DNA of 64,000 nt from Sycon ciliatum (taxonomy: Eukaryota; Porifera; Calcarea; Leucosolenida; Sycettidae), in NCBI RefSeq assembly GCF_964019385.1, contig NC_088654.1, positions 13,818,400 through 13,882,399 on the forward strand. Direction: 5' to 3'. Of this stretch, positions 19,764-31,401 are shown piece after piece; positions within the stretch are counted from its first letter, which is position 1, and the number at the start of each line of letters is the position of its first letter. The position numbers and the translations under genes are program-made. The notes beneath the pieces are model-generated. The model was not told the origin of the DNA. It ran no database searches and was given only the letters and a program-made list of their open reading frames with translations.

Positions 19764-20165
19764 CTTTTCTTTGGCAGAAAAAACCCTTTACCCTTTGCCC
19801 GTGGCAGGGTGTAGTAAACCAATAATTCGAAAAATCTCTTTGAAAGGGAGAACCAATGGAAGAAATTGCACACACACGCTGCCTATTCCAGGGCGGTACG
19901 AGTTGCCAGTTAAAGTAAGTCTGTTCTGTCTTGGTTTCGTAGTTTATCCAGATCCCATTGACTCGCTTGATCCCAATCATGACAGTAGTTAAATATTGGG
20001 GTTCCATCTTGTACAAGCAGTTCATTTCGTCTTGATTTTGCGGTGCTGCGAGCCATGAGCCTGGAAAATGTGTTTTACAGTGATGCCATGCATGATCAAA
20101 CGCATTAATACCAGGCATAATCAAGAGACGATATTCATATTGGACACCAGCACAAGGTGTAAATG
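19764..20165 (-). CDS. C-type lectin domain exon
   Basis: An internal exon of 402 bp read on minus: acceptor CCCTTCTACAG at 20166-20176 and donor AAAAG|GTGGGA at 19764/19763, phase 1-1. Its 134 codons give a C-type lectin-like domain: C..VQYEYRLL, AFDHAWHHC...SWLAAPQNQDEM..L, then MIGIKRVNGIWI, FNWQL..WNRQRVCAIS, and W.TTPC....KGFFCQ at the end. Canonical Cys positions and the core W are present. The usual EPN/QPD and WND calcium-site words are not, so sugar binding is uncertain. Such domains are extracellular. Strand and phase match the EGF exons at 33.8-35.0 kb and the 5' exons near 60-64 kb, so it may be part of the same gene. Confidence 0.85.
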
Positions 20166-20291
20166 CTGTAGAAGGGAACAAGAAAGAGAGTTTGATTGAC
20201 TGTGTAACAGTGTAAATTTGACCACAGTTGTTATTATTAACTGGTTTGAGGGAAAGAGACAAATGGGAAAAGTCTAAAGAAAAAATCGACT

Positions 20292-20363
20292 GTCACCACC
20301 AGGACTCGAACCAGGGACCCTCGCTTTTAACGAGCGATGCTCTAACCATTGAGCTATGGTGTA
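20292..20363 (-). tRNA. tRNA-like sequence, probably a pseudogene
   Basis: 72 nt fold as a cloverleaf: D arm TAGCTCAATGGTTAGAGCA (the polymerase III A box), TCGCT/AGCGA anticodon stem, T arm with GGTTCGAGTCC (B box). Five of seven acceptor pairs form, the T stem has one U-U mismatch, position 33 is G instead of U, and the loop CGTTAAA would give anticodon UUA, complementary to the stop codon UAA. A functional tRNA is unlikely. Confidence 0.5.
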
Positions 20364-20439
20364 GTCGTCATCCCAGCAGCAGTTATTATAATAACAGCAG
20401 TCGTTATTATAATTATTTACTATTATTATTTATTCTTCT

Positions 20440-20780
20440 TCTGAAATATGTAAATAGGCGTCGAGGCGACAATAGTTTTAGAATTGCGATCAACAGAACG
20501 AGCTGAACCGACATTTCACAAAGGCTTTTATTGTATTCAAAAAACGAGTGGATACGAAGGCAGTGAAGAACATGGAAGAAAGAAAAATGTGATATAGAGA
20601 GAGTATTTCTCAAAGATGCTTCCATATCACATTTTTTCTTTCTTCCATGTTCTTCACTGCCTTCGTATCCATTCGTTTTTTGAATACAATAAAAGCCTTT
20701 GTGAAATGTCGGTTCAGCTCGTTCTGTTGATCGCAATTCTAAAACTATTGTCGCCTCGACGCCTATTTACATATTTCAGA
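20440..20780. repeat. Long inverted repeat, arms of about 156 bp
   Basis: 20440-20595 and 20624-20780 are near-perfect reverse complements around a 28-base spacer (AGAGAGAGTATTTCTC...). Arms include CAATAAAAGCCTTTGTG and TATTGTCGCCTCGACG. Confidence 0.9.
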
Positions 20781-20956
20781 TTGAGGTACACACAAAATCA
20801 GATACATTTGCTGAATGCTGTGCTGAGGAAACGTTTCTACTGCCGTAATGTCGCGTATAACGTTTCGTTTCTGACACGGTGTCTGAACACTGGTGTCTGT
20901 CCCTGTGGTGTTCAGAAACGCGTTCCAAAGACCAAGGACTATCATTCCTCATCAAT

Positions 20957-21113
20957 AGAGAGAGAGTATTTCTCAAAGATGCTTCCATATCACATTTTTT
21001 CTTTCTTCCATGTTCTTCACTGCCTTCGTATCCACTCGTTTTTTGAATACAATAAAAGCCTTTGTGAAATGTCGGTTCAGCTCGTTCTGTTGATCGCAAT
21101 TCTAAAACTATTC
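20957..21113 (+). repeat. Third copy of the inverted-repeat arm
   Basis: Repeats the spacer and right arm of the preceding structure in direct orientation, truncated before TGTCGCCTCG. Between the copies (20866-20925) is a smaller hairpin, GTCTGAACAC facing GTGTTCAGAA. Confidence 0.88.
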
Positions 21114-21180
21114 TTCTTCTACTAGGGAATTCCCAGCAGGTGTCAGCGCCTTTTTACAGGGAACAATAGGTATAATGTTA

Positions 21181-21445
21181 GAGAAGTTCTGCACAACAAA
21201 GTTTCTTGATAGACCTTGCGAAAATGTGTACAAATTTGGCACGAACTTTGTGTGCTGCACATTTTCACAGTTTGTACGCGCCAACTGCACGTACGCCATA
21301 ACCCGATCTCACGACACTTCCTACGAAAGTTCATTTCGCGTTCCCTGCAAGATTCGCGTCCAAAGTTGCGAAAGTTCGTGCGAAGTGTCTCACTTCATGA
21401 CGTAGAGCGAAAGTTTGTACGCATTTTCGTTTTGCAGAACCTCTC
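21181..21445. mobile_element. Tc1/mariner-like MITE
   Basis: Ends GAGAAGTTCTGCACAAC and GTTTTGCAGAACCTCTC, imperfect inverted repeats, each flanked by TA. 265 bp, with CGAAAGTT words repeated inside and no coding content. Confidence 0.7.
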
Positions 21446-21504
21446 TATTAGTTCACGCTAGAGAGGTTAAGTTTCACGTAATTCTTACGTCCGTCAACTT
21501 TTAA

Positions 21505-22106
21505 CCCTTTAAGAGCCGCCCCATACTTGAATGCGTCGTAAACGACGCATTCAAATGCAAAACTTCAAAAGATCGTAACTCAGTCAAATCTCGCTCAAAT
21601 CCAGTGATCGAAATATCCAGGGCGAAGAGAAAACTCTCACCTGTCGGGAGAAACAATCCGCGAAGCGCTGCGAGCAACGGTTCCTGAGATAAATCACTCG
21701 TAAGTTGAGCCGCGATCGCGGCAATTTCAAAAGCGCGCAGTGCCACTTTAGTATTGAGAATTTTGAGACTTTTCGTCACGCTGGTTTACTCGAATTTGCA
21801 CGGGTTTCACTGTTGATATTGTCAAGAGTACACAGCGAAAAAATTGGAACTCCACGATCGAGCAAAATGAAATATCTGGAGCGGGACGCAATTGGACGCA
21901 TTTGGGGCATTTTTCGTACTGTCGCTGCGATCTAGCGCTGGATAGACGGTGTGCTGGCTATCATGATCGACCTCATTCTCTTCCTCTCGCGGAGACCTTT
22001 CCAGGAAGCCCTATATTGTGAGGATTGAGTGAGTAGAACTGAAGCTATGATCCAAGGAACACGAAAAAATGCAGAATTTTGAAAATTTCCTGTGGCTCTT
22101 AAAGGG
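21505..22106. mobile_element. TTAA-flanked MITE (piggyBac-like)
   Basis: 602 bp, ends CCCTTTAAGAGCC and GGCTCTTAAAGGG, flanked by TTAA at 21501-21504 and 22107-22110. TTAA duplication with a CCC start is typical of piggyBac. No transposase. Confidence 0.8.
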
Positions 22107-23140
22107 TTAAGTCAAAAATTCAAAATATCCATGTGAAATTTGACATGTCTTCCGGCTGTGCTGTAGCGTGCAGTGTGTTCTTCAGTTATTATTCTTGTTT
22201 ATTCTAAACAAACGGCGAGGAGACAATAAGAGGATGGAACGGACGGCGAAGGAAGCAGTGAGTCGGAGAACGATGACGGGAGTGATCGTGAGAGTGCCGG
22301 TCAGAGTGTTAGTGGTGTGCGTAGGTTTCATGGTAGCAAGTCTTCAGTGTACAATCATCTGCTAGGTAGTCCTGATTGTTGCAATTCGTATTCCGACTCT
22401 TCTTTCACTGTATTGTGCTGTGGTCGTCATGGTTATGGACTACAGTTCAAAGTTTTGGAAGCCCAGAGATGAATTTATCCGGTATCGCATTGCAGTTTGC
22501 TACGCAAAATCGATCTACTGCTACTCAAAAATCACAGTAAGTAAGTAAATTGTCGTGTCCGTTCCTGAAGGGAACTCACGACGGCCGCTAACACCCGGTA
22601 AACCCTCACAAAAATCACAGTGACATGCAGAAAACTGCCATACATACATGTACAGGCTATCCATGCTTTTCAAGTAGCTTATGCCACAAATGAGATTTTG
22701 CATAGCAAAAACTGCCATGCAAAAACATGACAGTAAATTCATCCCTGAAGCCATTTATCAGCGTTTGTACAAGCCTAATTTGTGTGTACAGAAAGACAGT
22801 ATAATTGGGTTGAAATTGTTCAAGTAACGTGTCGTGTTTGGTGCGGCCAAGCTTGGCCGTTAATGTTCTAGGTGAAATGTACTGCTGTTATGTGTTATCA
22901 CTGTGTCCTTCTTCTATTGGCTCACCATCCGAGTTGAACTTTGTCCTTCCTTCTTTCTTTCTCTCGTTTGTTCATTTTTCATTTGCAAATTTATTGTTAG
23001 CACACGCATTCGTTATTGCTCTCGCTTTTTTTCGCTTTCACACTTGTAAATTTCACTGCTTTTTTTAGTGTTATTTCTCTAACTTAGATTTCCTATAAGA
23101 GTTCAATTTTGTTTCAGTGTAGTTTAGTAAAACGACGATT

Positions 23141-23173
23141 GTGAGTGATACAAGAAAACGTTGTATCACTCAC
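23141..23173. repeat. Perfect 13-bp hairpin
   Basis: GTGAGTGATACAA, loop GAAAACG, TTGTATCACTCAC. The loop and neighbouring bases are shared with the hammerhead-like motif at 23384-23421. Confidence 0.85.
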
Positions 23174-23383
23174 ACTCTTCAAGTAATACACACGCACCAT
23201 TACATTCATTCACACAGTATCACATTCATCTGCCACTACCTTTCTCACATACACTATATTCACACATTGCAAAGGTGCAAACTTCGCTTTTTGTACTTGT
23301 TAGCTGCTGTATTTCTACCTGAAACCATATTAGCCACATGTATATAAGTGTGTGTTTTAGTTATTACATTTTTATGTGACGGC

Positions 23384-23421
23384 GTTCCACTGATGACAGT
23401 CACAAGAAAACGTTATGGAAC
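23384..23421 (+). ncRNA. Degenerate hammerhead-like motif
   Basis: GTTCCA, CTGATGA, nine bases, GAAA, ACGT, TA, TGGAAC. Stem I (GTTCCA/TGGAAC) is perfect, both conserved core boxes and a UA cleavage site are in order, and ACGT could form a minimal stem III. The nine bases that should form stem II do not pair, so activity is doubtful. Confidence 0.4.
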
Positions 23422-23589
23422 TTGACTTTCTTCATTTTTGCTGTTGTTATGAGTGCACAATTTATCTTATTCATTGCCATTTTACGACTATTGTCTCCTC
23501 GTCGATTGTTTTAATAATACAATCTTCTAATAATACAGTAACGACGTGACGTTTGTGGAATGGTGAATCAAGACGAGTGGTAAAAACAT

Positions 23590-23607
23590 TGGTCCTTCGA
23601 GAGCCGG
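23590..23607 (+). promoter_or_regulatory. Candidate primer-binding site of decayed BEL/Pao element
   Basis: TGGTCCTTCGAGAGCCGG starts with the obligatory TGG and lies upstream of the gag-like frame. The LTR end before it (AAAAACA) fits, but no second LTR was found to confirm it. Confidence 0.5.
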
Positions 23608-23633
23608 ATTCGAACCAGCCAGACGGAAAGATA

Positions 23634-25880
23634 ATGGACGTCGACAAGCGGCACAGTGAACAGGTCAGGCGATCTCAACGTGAGACCAAAGGCCGGAAAG
23701 TGAAGCCGACTTGTTGCAGCAGGAGCGACAATATCAGTAACGTTGTCACAGGCAGCGTCGCGGAGGAAACCGAAAGTATCTCCTCCTCGACACTGAGCCG
23801 ATTCTCGAGTGTTTCTCGACGCTCTTCGAGCAGTGCTGCTGAAGCCAGGAAGCGGAAAGCGGAGCTGGTGGCAGCGCAGCGTGTGGCTGCAATTGAGGAG
23901 GAGGCGAGAAGCCATAGGCTGGAAAGCGAGAAGAGACTCTCCAATCTCCAGCTCGCCGCGGACCTGGCGGCGATTCAGGCCGACGAGGAGGTCGCCAACG
24001 GAGGCACAGCAGCACCCGTGCTCGACTACGGCCACAGCGATAGGGCAATGGACATGCAGGAGTCACACTACTTCGTGAGGAACGGTGAAGAACCAGTATC
24101 TGCTCAAGACGCAGAACAGCACCCACAGCACGAGGAGGTCGAAGTGACTCAACGTGTCATGCCAGCCCAGGGGTACACGGACAGTGACCCACATGACGCG
24201 GCTACTCCGGCAGTAATTCCAGCCACCAGCCTTGTGCAGCCTCTGTGTGCTGCGGAGATAAGGATCCAGGAGTTGGAGGGGCAGCTGAAGCTATGCCGAC
24301 AGAACACTGGCTCCACTGAGCGAGCCTATAACGACAAGCTCACTGTGGAGCTTGAAGAAAAAAGACGACTGAAAGACGAACTCCAGCTACAGCAACAGAC
24401 GATTGCAACCCTGAAGCAGCGGATCTTCCAGGAAGACGCAAGGCATGCTGACCAGGTGCAGGTGATCAAGTCCCTGGAGGGAAATCTTGCCAAGGCCGAA
24501 GCAAACAACGACCGTCTCCAAAGTGACTTGGTAGCTAGAGACCATCGCATCAGCCAGCTCACCAGCACGTCATGCGACCTGGAGGACCAAGTACAGAATC
24601 TAGAGTACGAGCTGGAGGAGACCTGAGCTCAACTAGCAGTCATGCAGGTGGACATGGCACCTTCCAACCGGGAAAGGCGCGAGCTGCAGACCAAAGCGCA
24701 AAGTGAGCCACATGGTGCGGCCGGTGCTGACACCCCCACATGCGATCTACCTTCGTCCAAGAGCGCGGGAGCAGAGTGCCGTGACGATGGACACCGAAAC
24801 GACCAGCAAGTACTGATGGTCCTGCTAGCCTGCGGACGCAGGCCACATCAGGTGACAGCATACAGACAGCTGTTGCATCAGCAGTGTCACAGCTGGCCAA
24901 GGTATTGTTGGATGAGTTGACACCACCAAGGGCGACCACTCCAGCCCACCAGAACACCTCGGACAAGGACCTGCGGAGAATGATGGCTAGACAATCAGCC
25001 ACAAAAGACCTGCCGGCCTTCAACGGTGATCCGACAACATGGCCGATGGTCAACCGGATGTTCACGGCCTCCACTGCAGAGTGTGGTTTCTCCAACCAGG
25101 AGAACATGACCCGTCTGCAGAGAGCCTTGAAGGGAAAGGCTTTGGACAGTGTGAAGTCAATACTCGTCGTACCGGACAACATTGATCGAGTGATGCACAC
25201 TCTCCAGATGCGGTTCGGCCAGCCGGACAATTGGGTCCAGTCCATTATTGTCCAGGTCAAGACCATGCCCAAGTTGCGAGACGACGACTTCGAGCAGCTT
25301 ATTGACTTGGCGAACTTGGTTAGCAACTTGGTGTCGACCATGGAGCTCCTCAAGAGCACAGGCCACTTAGCTAACCCGCAGCTCCGCCAGGAGATCGTGC
25401 AGAAACTACCGAGCAGCTTGACCCGTCAATGGGGAGAGCACGTAGCAGAGTGCAAAGATCCAGTGACAATGAAAACACTGGCAGAGTGGCTCGCAAAGAG
25501 AGCAGATGCGCTCTGTTGTGTTCGGAGACTCGACACGACGGCAGCAAAGTGTGTGCCAACAGGCAGCGATATGAAGCCGCCACCGAATGCTCGACAGAGC
25601 GGCCAGCGGCAGACTGCCTTCGTGGCCAGCGAGAGAAAGTGCGACTTCTGCGGACGGGCAGGCCACAAGGTGGCTGAGTGCCGAGAATTCGCACGCAAGA
25701 CGAGCAACAAACGCTGGAGATGGGTCAAGACAAACGACGATGCTTCACCTGCCTTGGCCAGGGCCACCGCACTAGAGAGTGCCCTGACAGCACACCCTGT
25801 AAGAAGGATGGCTGTGACCGGCTTCACCATCCGATGCTGCACCCACCAAAGAGGAAGGACGATGTTGAACGCACGAACCT
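23634..25880 (+). pseudogene. BEL/Pao gag region, broken
   Basis: Starts at ATG 23634 (MDVDKRHSEQ), giving a long charged coiled-coil N-terminus (SSSAAEARKRKAEL, later heptad-rich to 24620). A TGA stops the frame at 24624-24626, and the frame changes by 24884, where the Pao-type capsid begins: DLPAFNGDPTTWP..., ALKGKALDSVKS, MRFGQPDNWVQ (about 25010-25240). A zinc knuckle CDFCGRAGHKVAEC is near 25640. A further frameshift near 25750 moves to the frame with a second knuckle CFTCLGQGHRTREC. At least two lesions in gag make it non-functional. Confidence 0.82.
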
Positions 25881-28800
25881 AGCTAGCGCCCAGCAGCAAA
25901 GCAGAGTCGTCCTGAGGACAGAGCCGGTAGCAATCCGCAGACCGAAAGGTGTGGTGAACACGGCCACACTACTGGATGAAGCATCAACGGTCACCCTGCT
26001 GGATTCAGACATCGCAAAGCAGGTGGGCGCAGAAGGGCCATGTAGGCCATTGACGCTAGCATGGACGAACGATATGTGCCTGCAAGATCCTGACTCCAGG
26101 GAGGTCACGATCACCGTGAGCGGTCAGGAGGGAGACCTCCAGCTGTCGATCCGGACTGTGCGTGAGCAGCACCTACCAGCCCAGCATGTCGACATCAACC
26201 ATCAGCGACAGCGTTGGCGACACGTGAGCAGCGCAGACATCCCTCTCAGCGCGACAAAGAAGCCGCGCTTGCTGATTGGCCAGGACAACTGCCATGTCAT
26301 CTTGCCCAGGGAGACGATCGAGGGCCCACTCAACGCACCCACACTGAGCCGGTGCGAGCTAGGGTGGTCGATACACAGCCAACTCGGTGGCACTGATCAG
26401 GTACTGCATGCCCGACTTGACACAGCGGAAGAAGGCAGCGCTGAGGACACGGATATCGGCCTCCATCGACAGGTGAAGCACTACTTTACCACAGAATCGT
26501 TCAGTGTACAAGTCCGCAGCTTGAAAATACACTCGCGACAGGAAGCGAAGGCGGAAAGGATCCTGGAATCCACCATGAGACGTATCGGGGAACGATGGGA
26601 GACCGGCTTGCTGTGGCGAGACGTTGACGTAAGCCTACCGGAGAGTAAAACGTCAGCAACGCGCCGCCTCCTGTCCATTGAACGCAAGATGGACAGGAAC
26701 CCTGCATTCTCTGAAGTGTACTGCGCTAAGATCGCACAGTATATTGACGACGGATACGCCACCAAGCTCACACACTCCCAGCTCCAGATGCCTTCTCAGA
26801 TAGAATGGCACCTGCCACACTTCGGAGTGACAAACCCCAACAAGCCAGGCAAGCTGCGCCTAGTGTTCGATGCAGCTGCGCCAAGCCACGGGGTCAGCCT
26901 CAACGATGCCCTGCTGCCAGGCCCCGACTATCTCAACCCTCTCACCAGTGTGCTGTTCAAGTTCAGACAACACCGCGTGGGGTTCGGAGGGATATCCGAC
27001 AGATGTTTCACCAAGTGCACATCCGACCTGACGATCAGCCTTCACAGCGGTTCCTTTGGCGAGGCAGTGACAGAGACCGTGAACCTGATGTCTACCAGAT
27101 GAGAGCCATGACTTTCGGCGCTGTATGTTCGCCAGCATCAGCCCAGTATGTAATGCGAAGAAATGCAGACGAATTCCGGCGGTTACTGCAATCCATGACA
27201 AGCACTACATGGACGACTACTTCGACTTGACGCCGACGGCAGAAGAAGCAGCCCAACGGATCAAGGAAGTCAGTCAAATCCAGGAAGCCGGAGGCTTCTC
27301 CATCAGAGGCTGGGTCAGCAACTCACCTGATGCTCTCGCTGCCGTACCCCCAGATATATGCTCACCATCGGTAGTCACTATTAGCAGCGACAACGCTACT
27401 GTAGTGGAGAAGACACTCGGTCTGAAGTGGTTGCCACGGGAAGACGCGTTCGGCTTTAGTCTGAGCCGTAGACTGGAGCAAAGCAACACAACAGAAGTGA
27501 CAAAACGTGAAGTCCTACGCAAGCTGATGTCTGTGTTCGACCCCCTTGGTTTCTTCACCTACTACACCACGCCGGCTCGCATTCTGCTACAAGACATTTG
27601 GCGCACAGGCGTCGGATGGGACGAGCCACTACCAGGATCTCTCGTCCAAAGATGGACGGACTGGTGGACGGGAGTGCACAACCTCGGAAGCAGGTCAATT
27701 CCGCGTTGCTACTGCACGGCTATTGCGGACAGAAAGGACCTGGAGCTTCACGTGTTCACGCCAGTGAGTTGGCATTCGCCACAGCAGCCTACTTCAGGCT
27801 ATCGCTACCTGATGGCAGCACCAGAGTTGCATTCGTGTTTGGCAAGTCCCGAGTTGCACCACTGAAACTCATATCCATACCGCGGCTGGAGCTGCAAGCT
27901 GTACTGATGGCCAGCAGAATGGCCGACACCGTCCGCAAAGAGCATGATCTACCTATCGACCGCATCGTGCTCTGGAGTGACTCTATGACTGTCCTACGAT
28001 GGATCCGAGCAGACGCCCGGCGATTCAAGCCATTCGTAGCACATCGTATCGGAGAGATTGAGGAGCTCACTGATGTATCCCAATGGCGGTGGGTCCCGAC
28101 ACACAGCAACCCAGCAGATGCAGCAACCAGAGCCCCACCTGAGACATCAGCAGCGCAGCACATCTGGACGCATGGTCCTGAGTTTCTGACCAAGCCAGAG
28201 TCTGAGTGGCCAGTAGAGAATCCTGGGCGAGACACTACCACCAGCGACGACCAAGTCGAGATAAAGGCAGAGTTTACTGCGGTAGTCACCAAAGAAGCGC
28301 AGTTAGCCCTGCCAGATATCAGCCGCTTCTCATCCTGGATTCGGCTGATGAGAACGACAGCATGGATCGTCAGATACGTCAACAACCTGCGTGCGAAAGC
28401 ATCAAGCAAGCCAACAGTTACTTGCTCGGAGTTGCTGCCATCAGAGTACCAGCAGGCCCAGAAGCTGTGGTGGAAGAAAGCACAGCAAGACAGCTTCCAG
28501 GAGGAAATTGGCGACCTGCAGAAGCACAGCAATGTGAGTAGCAGCAGCAAACTTCGAGACCTCTCACCTGTGCTAGATAGCGACGGTGTGCTGAGAATGC
28601 ATGGCCGAATTCGAAGTGCACCACCCGGAAGTCCACTGACGCCCGAGCCCGTCATCCTGGACCCGTCGCACCCATTCACACAGATGCTCCTTCAGCAGTA
28701 CCATGTCTGGCATGGACACCATGGTCAGGACAGTGTGGCAAGCGACGTCCGCCAGACGTATTGGGTCCTGAAACTACGCACAGCCGTCCGCCGTACCTGG

Positions 28801-29608
28801 ACCGTATGCCAGCAATGTAAAAATGAACGTGCGCAGCCAACACCACCTCAGATGGGACATATTCTCAACGCACGCATTGCCACGTTTATCCGCCCGTTCA
28901 CACATTGCGGCATGGACTATTTCGGGCCACTGACAGTCACTATCGGACGACGTCACGAGAAGCGGTATGGCGTGATATTCACCTGCCTTACGACCCGAGC
29001 TGTACACCTGGAGCTGTCACACGACTTGACAACAGACTGTACCATCATGGCAATACGTAGGTTGATCAGTCGCAGTGGATGCCCTGGAGTCATCTACTCG
29101 GACAATGGCACCAACCTACGAGGTGCACCTACGAGGTGCAGAAAGAGAACTCGAGGAATCGTTGGGCCAGCTGGACCAGACACGCCTCACAGCTGAGCTC
29201 ACACCGAGAGGAATCAAGTGGGAGTTCAATCCTCCGGCAACCCCACACATGGGGGGAGCATGGGAGCGACTAGTGAGGTCTGTGAAAACCGCCCTGAGAG
29301 CTGTGCTCAAGGAACGTGCTCCGCGTGAGGATACACTCATCACGCTACTTACAGAGGTTGAGACGATACTCAACAGCCGGCCGCTCACACATGTGTCCTC
29401 TGACCCAACTGACGACAACAGCCTGACGCCGAACCACTTTCTCCCAGGGACGCCATCAGCAGCACCAGTGCCCGGAGTTTTCAGTGGTGATGACCTACAT
29501 CTGCGCCGGCAGTGGCGCATCGTGCAAGTGCTAGCAGACCATTTCTGGCGCCGCTGGATTAAGGAATACTTGCCAACGCTAGCCCGGCGAACCAAATGGC
29601 ACGGATGA
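25750..29608 (+). pseudogene. BEL/Pao pol region, broken
   Basis: Protease-like region with LLDEASTVTLLD (about 25975; the usual Asp-Ser/Asp-Gly pattern is altered) and LIGQDNC. Reverse transcriptase begins at [19 protein letters not shown] (about 26850), shifts frame twice, and keeps HYMDDYFD (about 27205). Then VFDPLGF and RNase H (WSDSMTVLRWI, HSNPADAATR, about 27980-28130). Integrase has H..H and CQQCKN, CGMDYFGPL, and IYSDNGTNL (about 29095). There a 13-bp tandem duplication shifts the frame; the last part carries the catalytic Glu (GGAWERLV) and ends RRTKWHG at 29608, with the usual C-terminal tail missing. Confidence 0.85.
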
Positions 29609-29880
29609 CCGAAATTCAGCTGGTGAACTAGAGTTATACACACATGTCTAATTCTGGCTGCGCGTTGAACCCTGAGCGATTGCGTAGGCCCAGTATGGAT
29701 CCAACGATCCGAATGTGGCTCCATTTTCATTGAGAACTTGACGACTTTCTATTATGCTGCTGCACAATTACTTATCTCTAGTTCTTCTTCACATCTCTTC
29801 TTCGAGGAGAGATCATTTTCCTGCTCTTGTCAGTGAATTTCAGTAGCTCAAAGCTACGCATTAGGGACCATCCTTAGATA
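29609..29880. other. Non-coding; possible 3' end of the BEL/Pao element
   Basis: NPERLRRPSMDPTIRMWL around 29670-29730 may be a remnant of the integrase tail. No LTR is recognised. Confidence 0.3.
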
Positions 29881-29904
29881 TACCGTATTTTCTCTAATTA
29901 AAGC

Positions 29905-31136
29905 TAGGGGTCAAACGGGTGTACCTTTAACTAACAAACGGGTAATTTTCTTAACGGACGGGTTAACGGGTACCCTTTAGCAGCCATATTAATTTTTTGC
30001 GCATTTCTCACATAAATCGTGATTTAAATTTGTATATGCTCAGGTTGTATTTTGATACCATATTATTATGATTCGAAATTGATTCGTGTCTCATAATAAT
30101 ATTATGGCAATGAAGGTTCCAAATGAATGTCATCCGTACATTTGCCCATGTACAATGAAGGTTCCAAATGAATGTCATCCGTACATTTGCCCATGAACAC
30201 AACTTCACAGGCAGTTACAATCGTACATGGTCCTAGTGCTACATATATTTTGATACATGTACGCAAATCAACTGCAGATCGATGTGATTCAAGCCATGCA
30301 AGGACAGAGTAGTTTAGCAAAACTTCCGTGATCTCGCGCAATCCTATTTGCTATGTTCGCAGAGAACTGGTACTCTTCGCATTCAGAAGATGTTCGCACC
30401 CATAGCTAGCCGGGGTGCCTGACACAGCTGATGTGCTGCTGGCCAGCTAGCTGCTAGTGCTAGCTCGTTGAACTCGTGAAACGAATCTTCACAAATCCGT
30501 TATCTTGTATGCAATACTTCGAACTACTTTCCAACTAAGCCAAGCTCGTCGATTGAAGGAACAAACTACAACCATGAGTATCATAGCTACCACCTACGGA
30601 CATCACCGTGTGTGACACTTCGACTGGTCACTCAGCCTGGTGACACTAGTTCATCTTCAAGTGCTGTGGCAGGTTCGATGTCGGAGAACCATCGTAACTT
30701 TCTAGTAACTCAGCTGCCATACATATCGATGTCGAAGAACCATCGTAACTGTTACTTTCCAGTAACTCAGCTGCCACCTCGAACGAGTTTCAAGTCTTGC
30801 TTTTTCTCACATCACAATTAAAAACCTCCAGTACGAGGATTTTTACTTGCACTAGAGTGGAGAGAACGACGTCTTTCAGGCTGCTCCTGCCTGACAAAGT
30901 CGAAAGCGGGAATGCACAGGAAAAAGGAAAAGAGCATCCGCACTCCTATTTTGAGTCTTGGCATACGATAGGATGATCGAAATCCAACCTTTTTTTCTTT
31001 TTCTTTTTCACAAACGGGTACCCTTTACTAACGGTACCTGAGATTAACGGGCGGGTACCCGGGTACCCGGTACCTGTTTTGGACTTCCCACTCTAAATAA
31101 AGAATACAAACAAACAAACAACCCGTTTGACCCCTA
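29905..31136. mobile_element. hAT-like non-autonomous element
   Basis: 1,232 bp, TIR TAGGGGTCAAACGGG with CCCGTTTGACCCCTA. The 8-bp duplication ATTAAAGC is perfect (29897-29904, 31137-31144). GGGTACC-rich subterminal repeats occur at both ends (29920-29980, 31013-31075). No transposase. Confidence 0.85.
30106..30196. repeat. 45-bp unit twice in tandem
   Basis: The unit beginning CAATGAAGGTTCCAAATGAA and ending TTTGCCCATG occurs twice in a row with almost no change. A second, looser duplication (GAACCATCGTAACT...AACTCAGCTGCC) lies at 30667-30775. Confidence 0.85.
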
Positions 31137-31401
31137 ATTAAAGCCCAGGTCTCCAATAATAGCCCAGTCTCCAATAATGACCCGGGGTATATTAGTAGTT
31201 GTAGTAGTATTTATTTTATTTACCATCGGATGCCTCAACAGTGATACACACAACTCTTAAGAGGGCCGATAACGGGGTAAGTGGAAAGGAAAAGTAAAGA
31301 AAAAAATAGAAAAATTGGAATCCAGACATCAAGCAGTACAGTAATCAAACACCAAGTCAACTTTAAGCTTAGTACAAGAACTATCAAGATCATCGAGAAA
31401 C

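Larger units (their letters stand above)
22111..23589. other. No gene; probable decayed 5' end of the BEL/Pao element and repeats
   Basis: Region leading to the primer-binding site of the decayed BEL/Pao element, so its right part should include the 5' LTR (ending near 23588), but I cannot find a matching 3' LTR. Contains GCGAGGAGACAATA (about 22214) facing TATTGTCTCCTCG (about 23489) and the two hairpins listed below. Confidence 0.45.

Noticed and set aside
19764-20165. Lectin exon as part of a transposon
   Set aside because: It has good splice sites, a complete domain and no terminal repeats around it; host exon is simpler.
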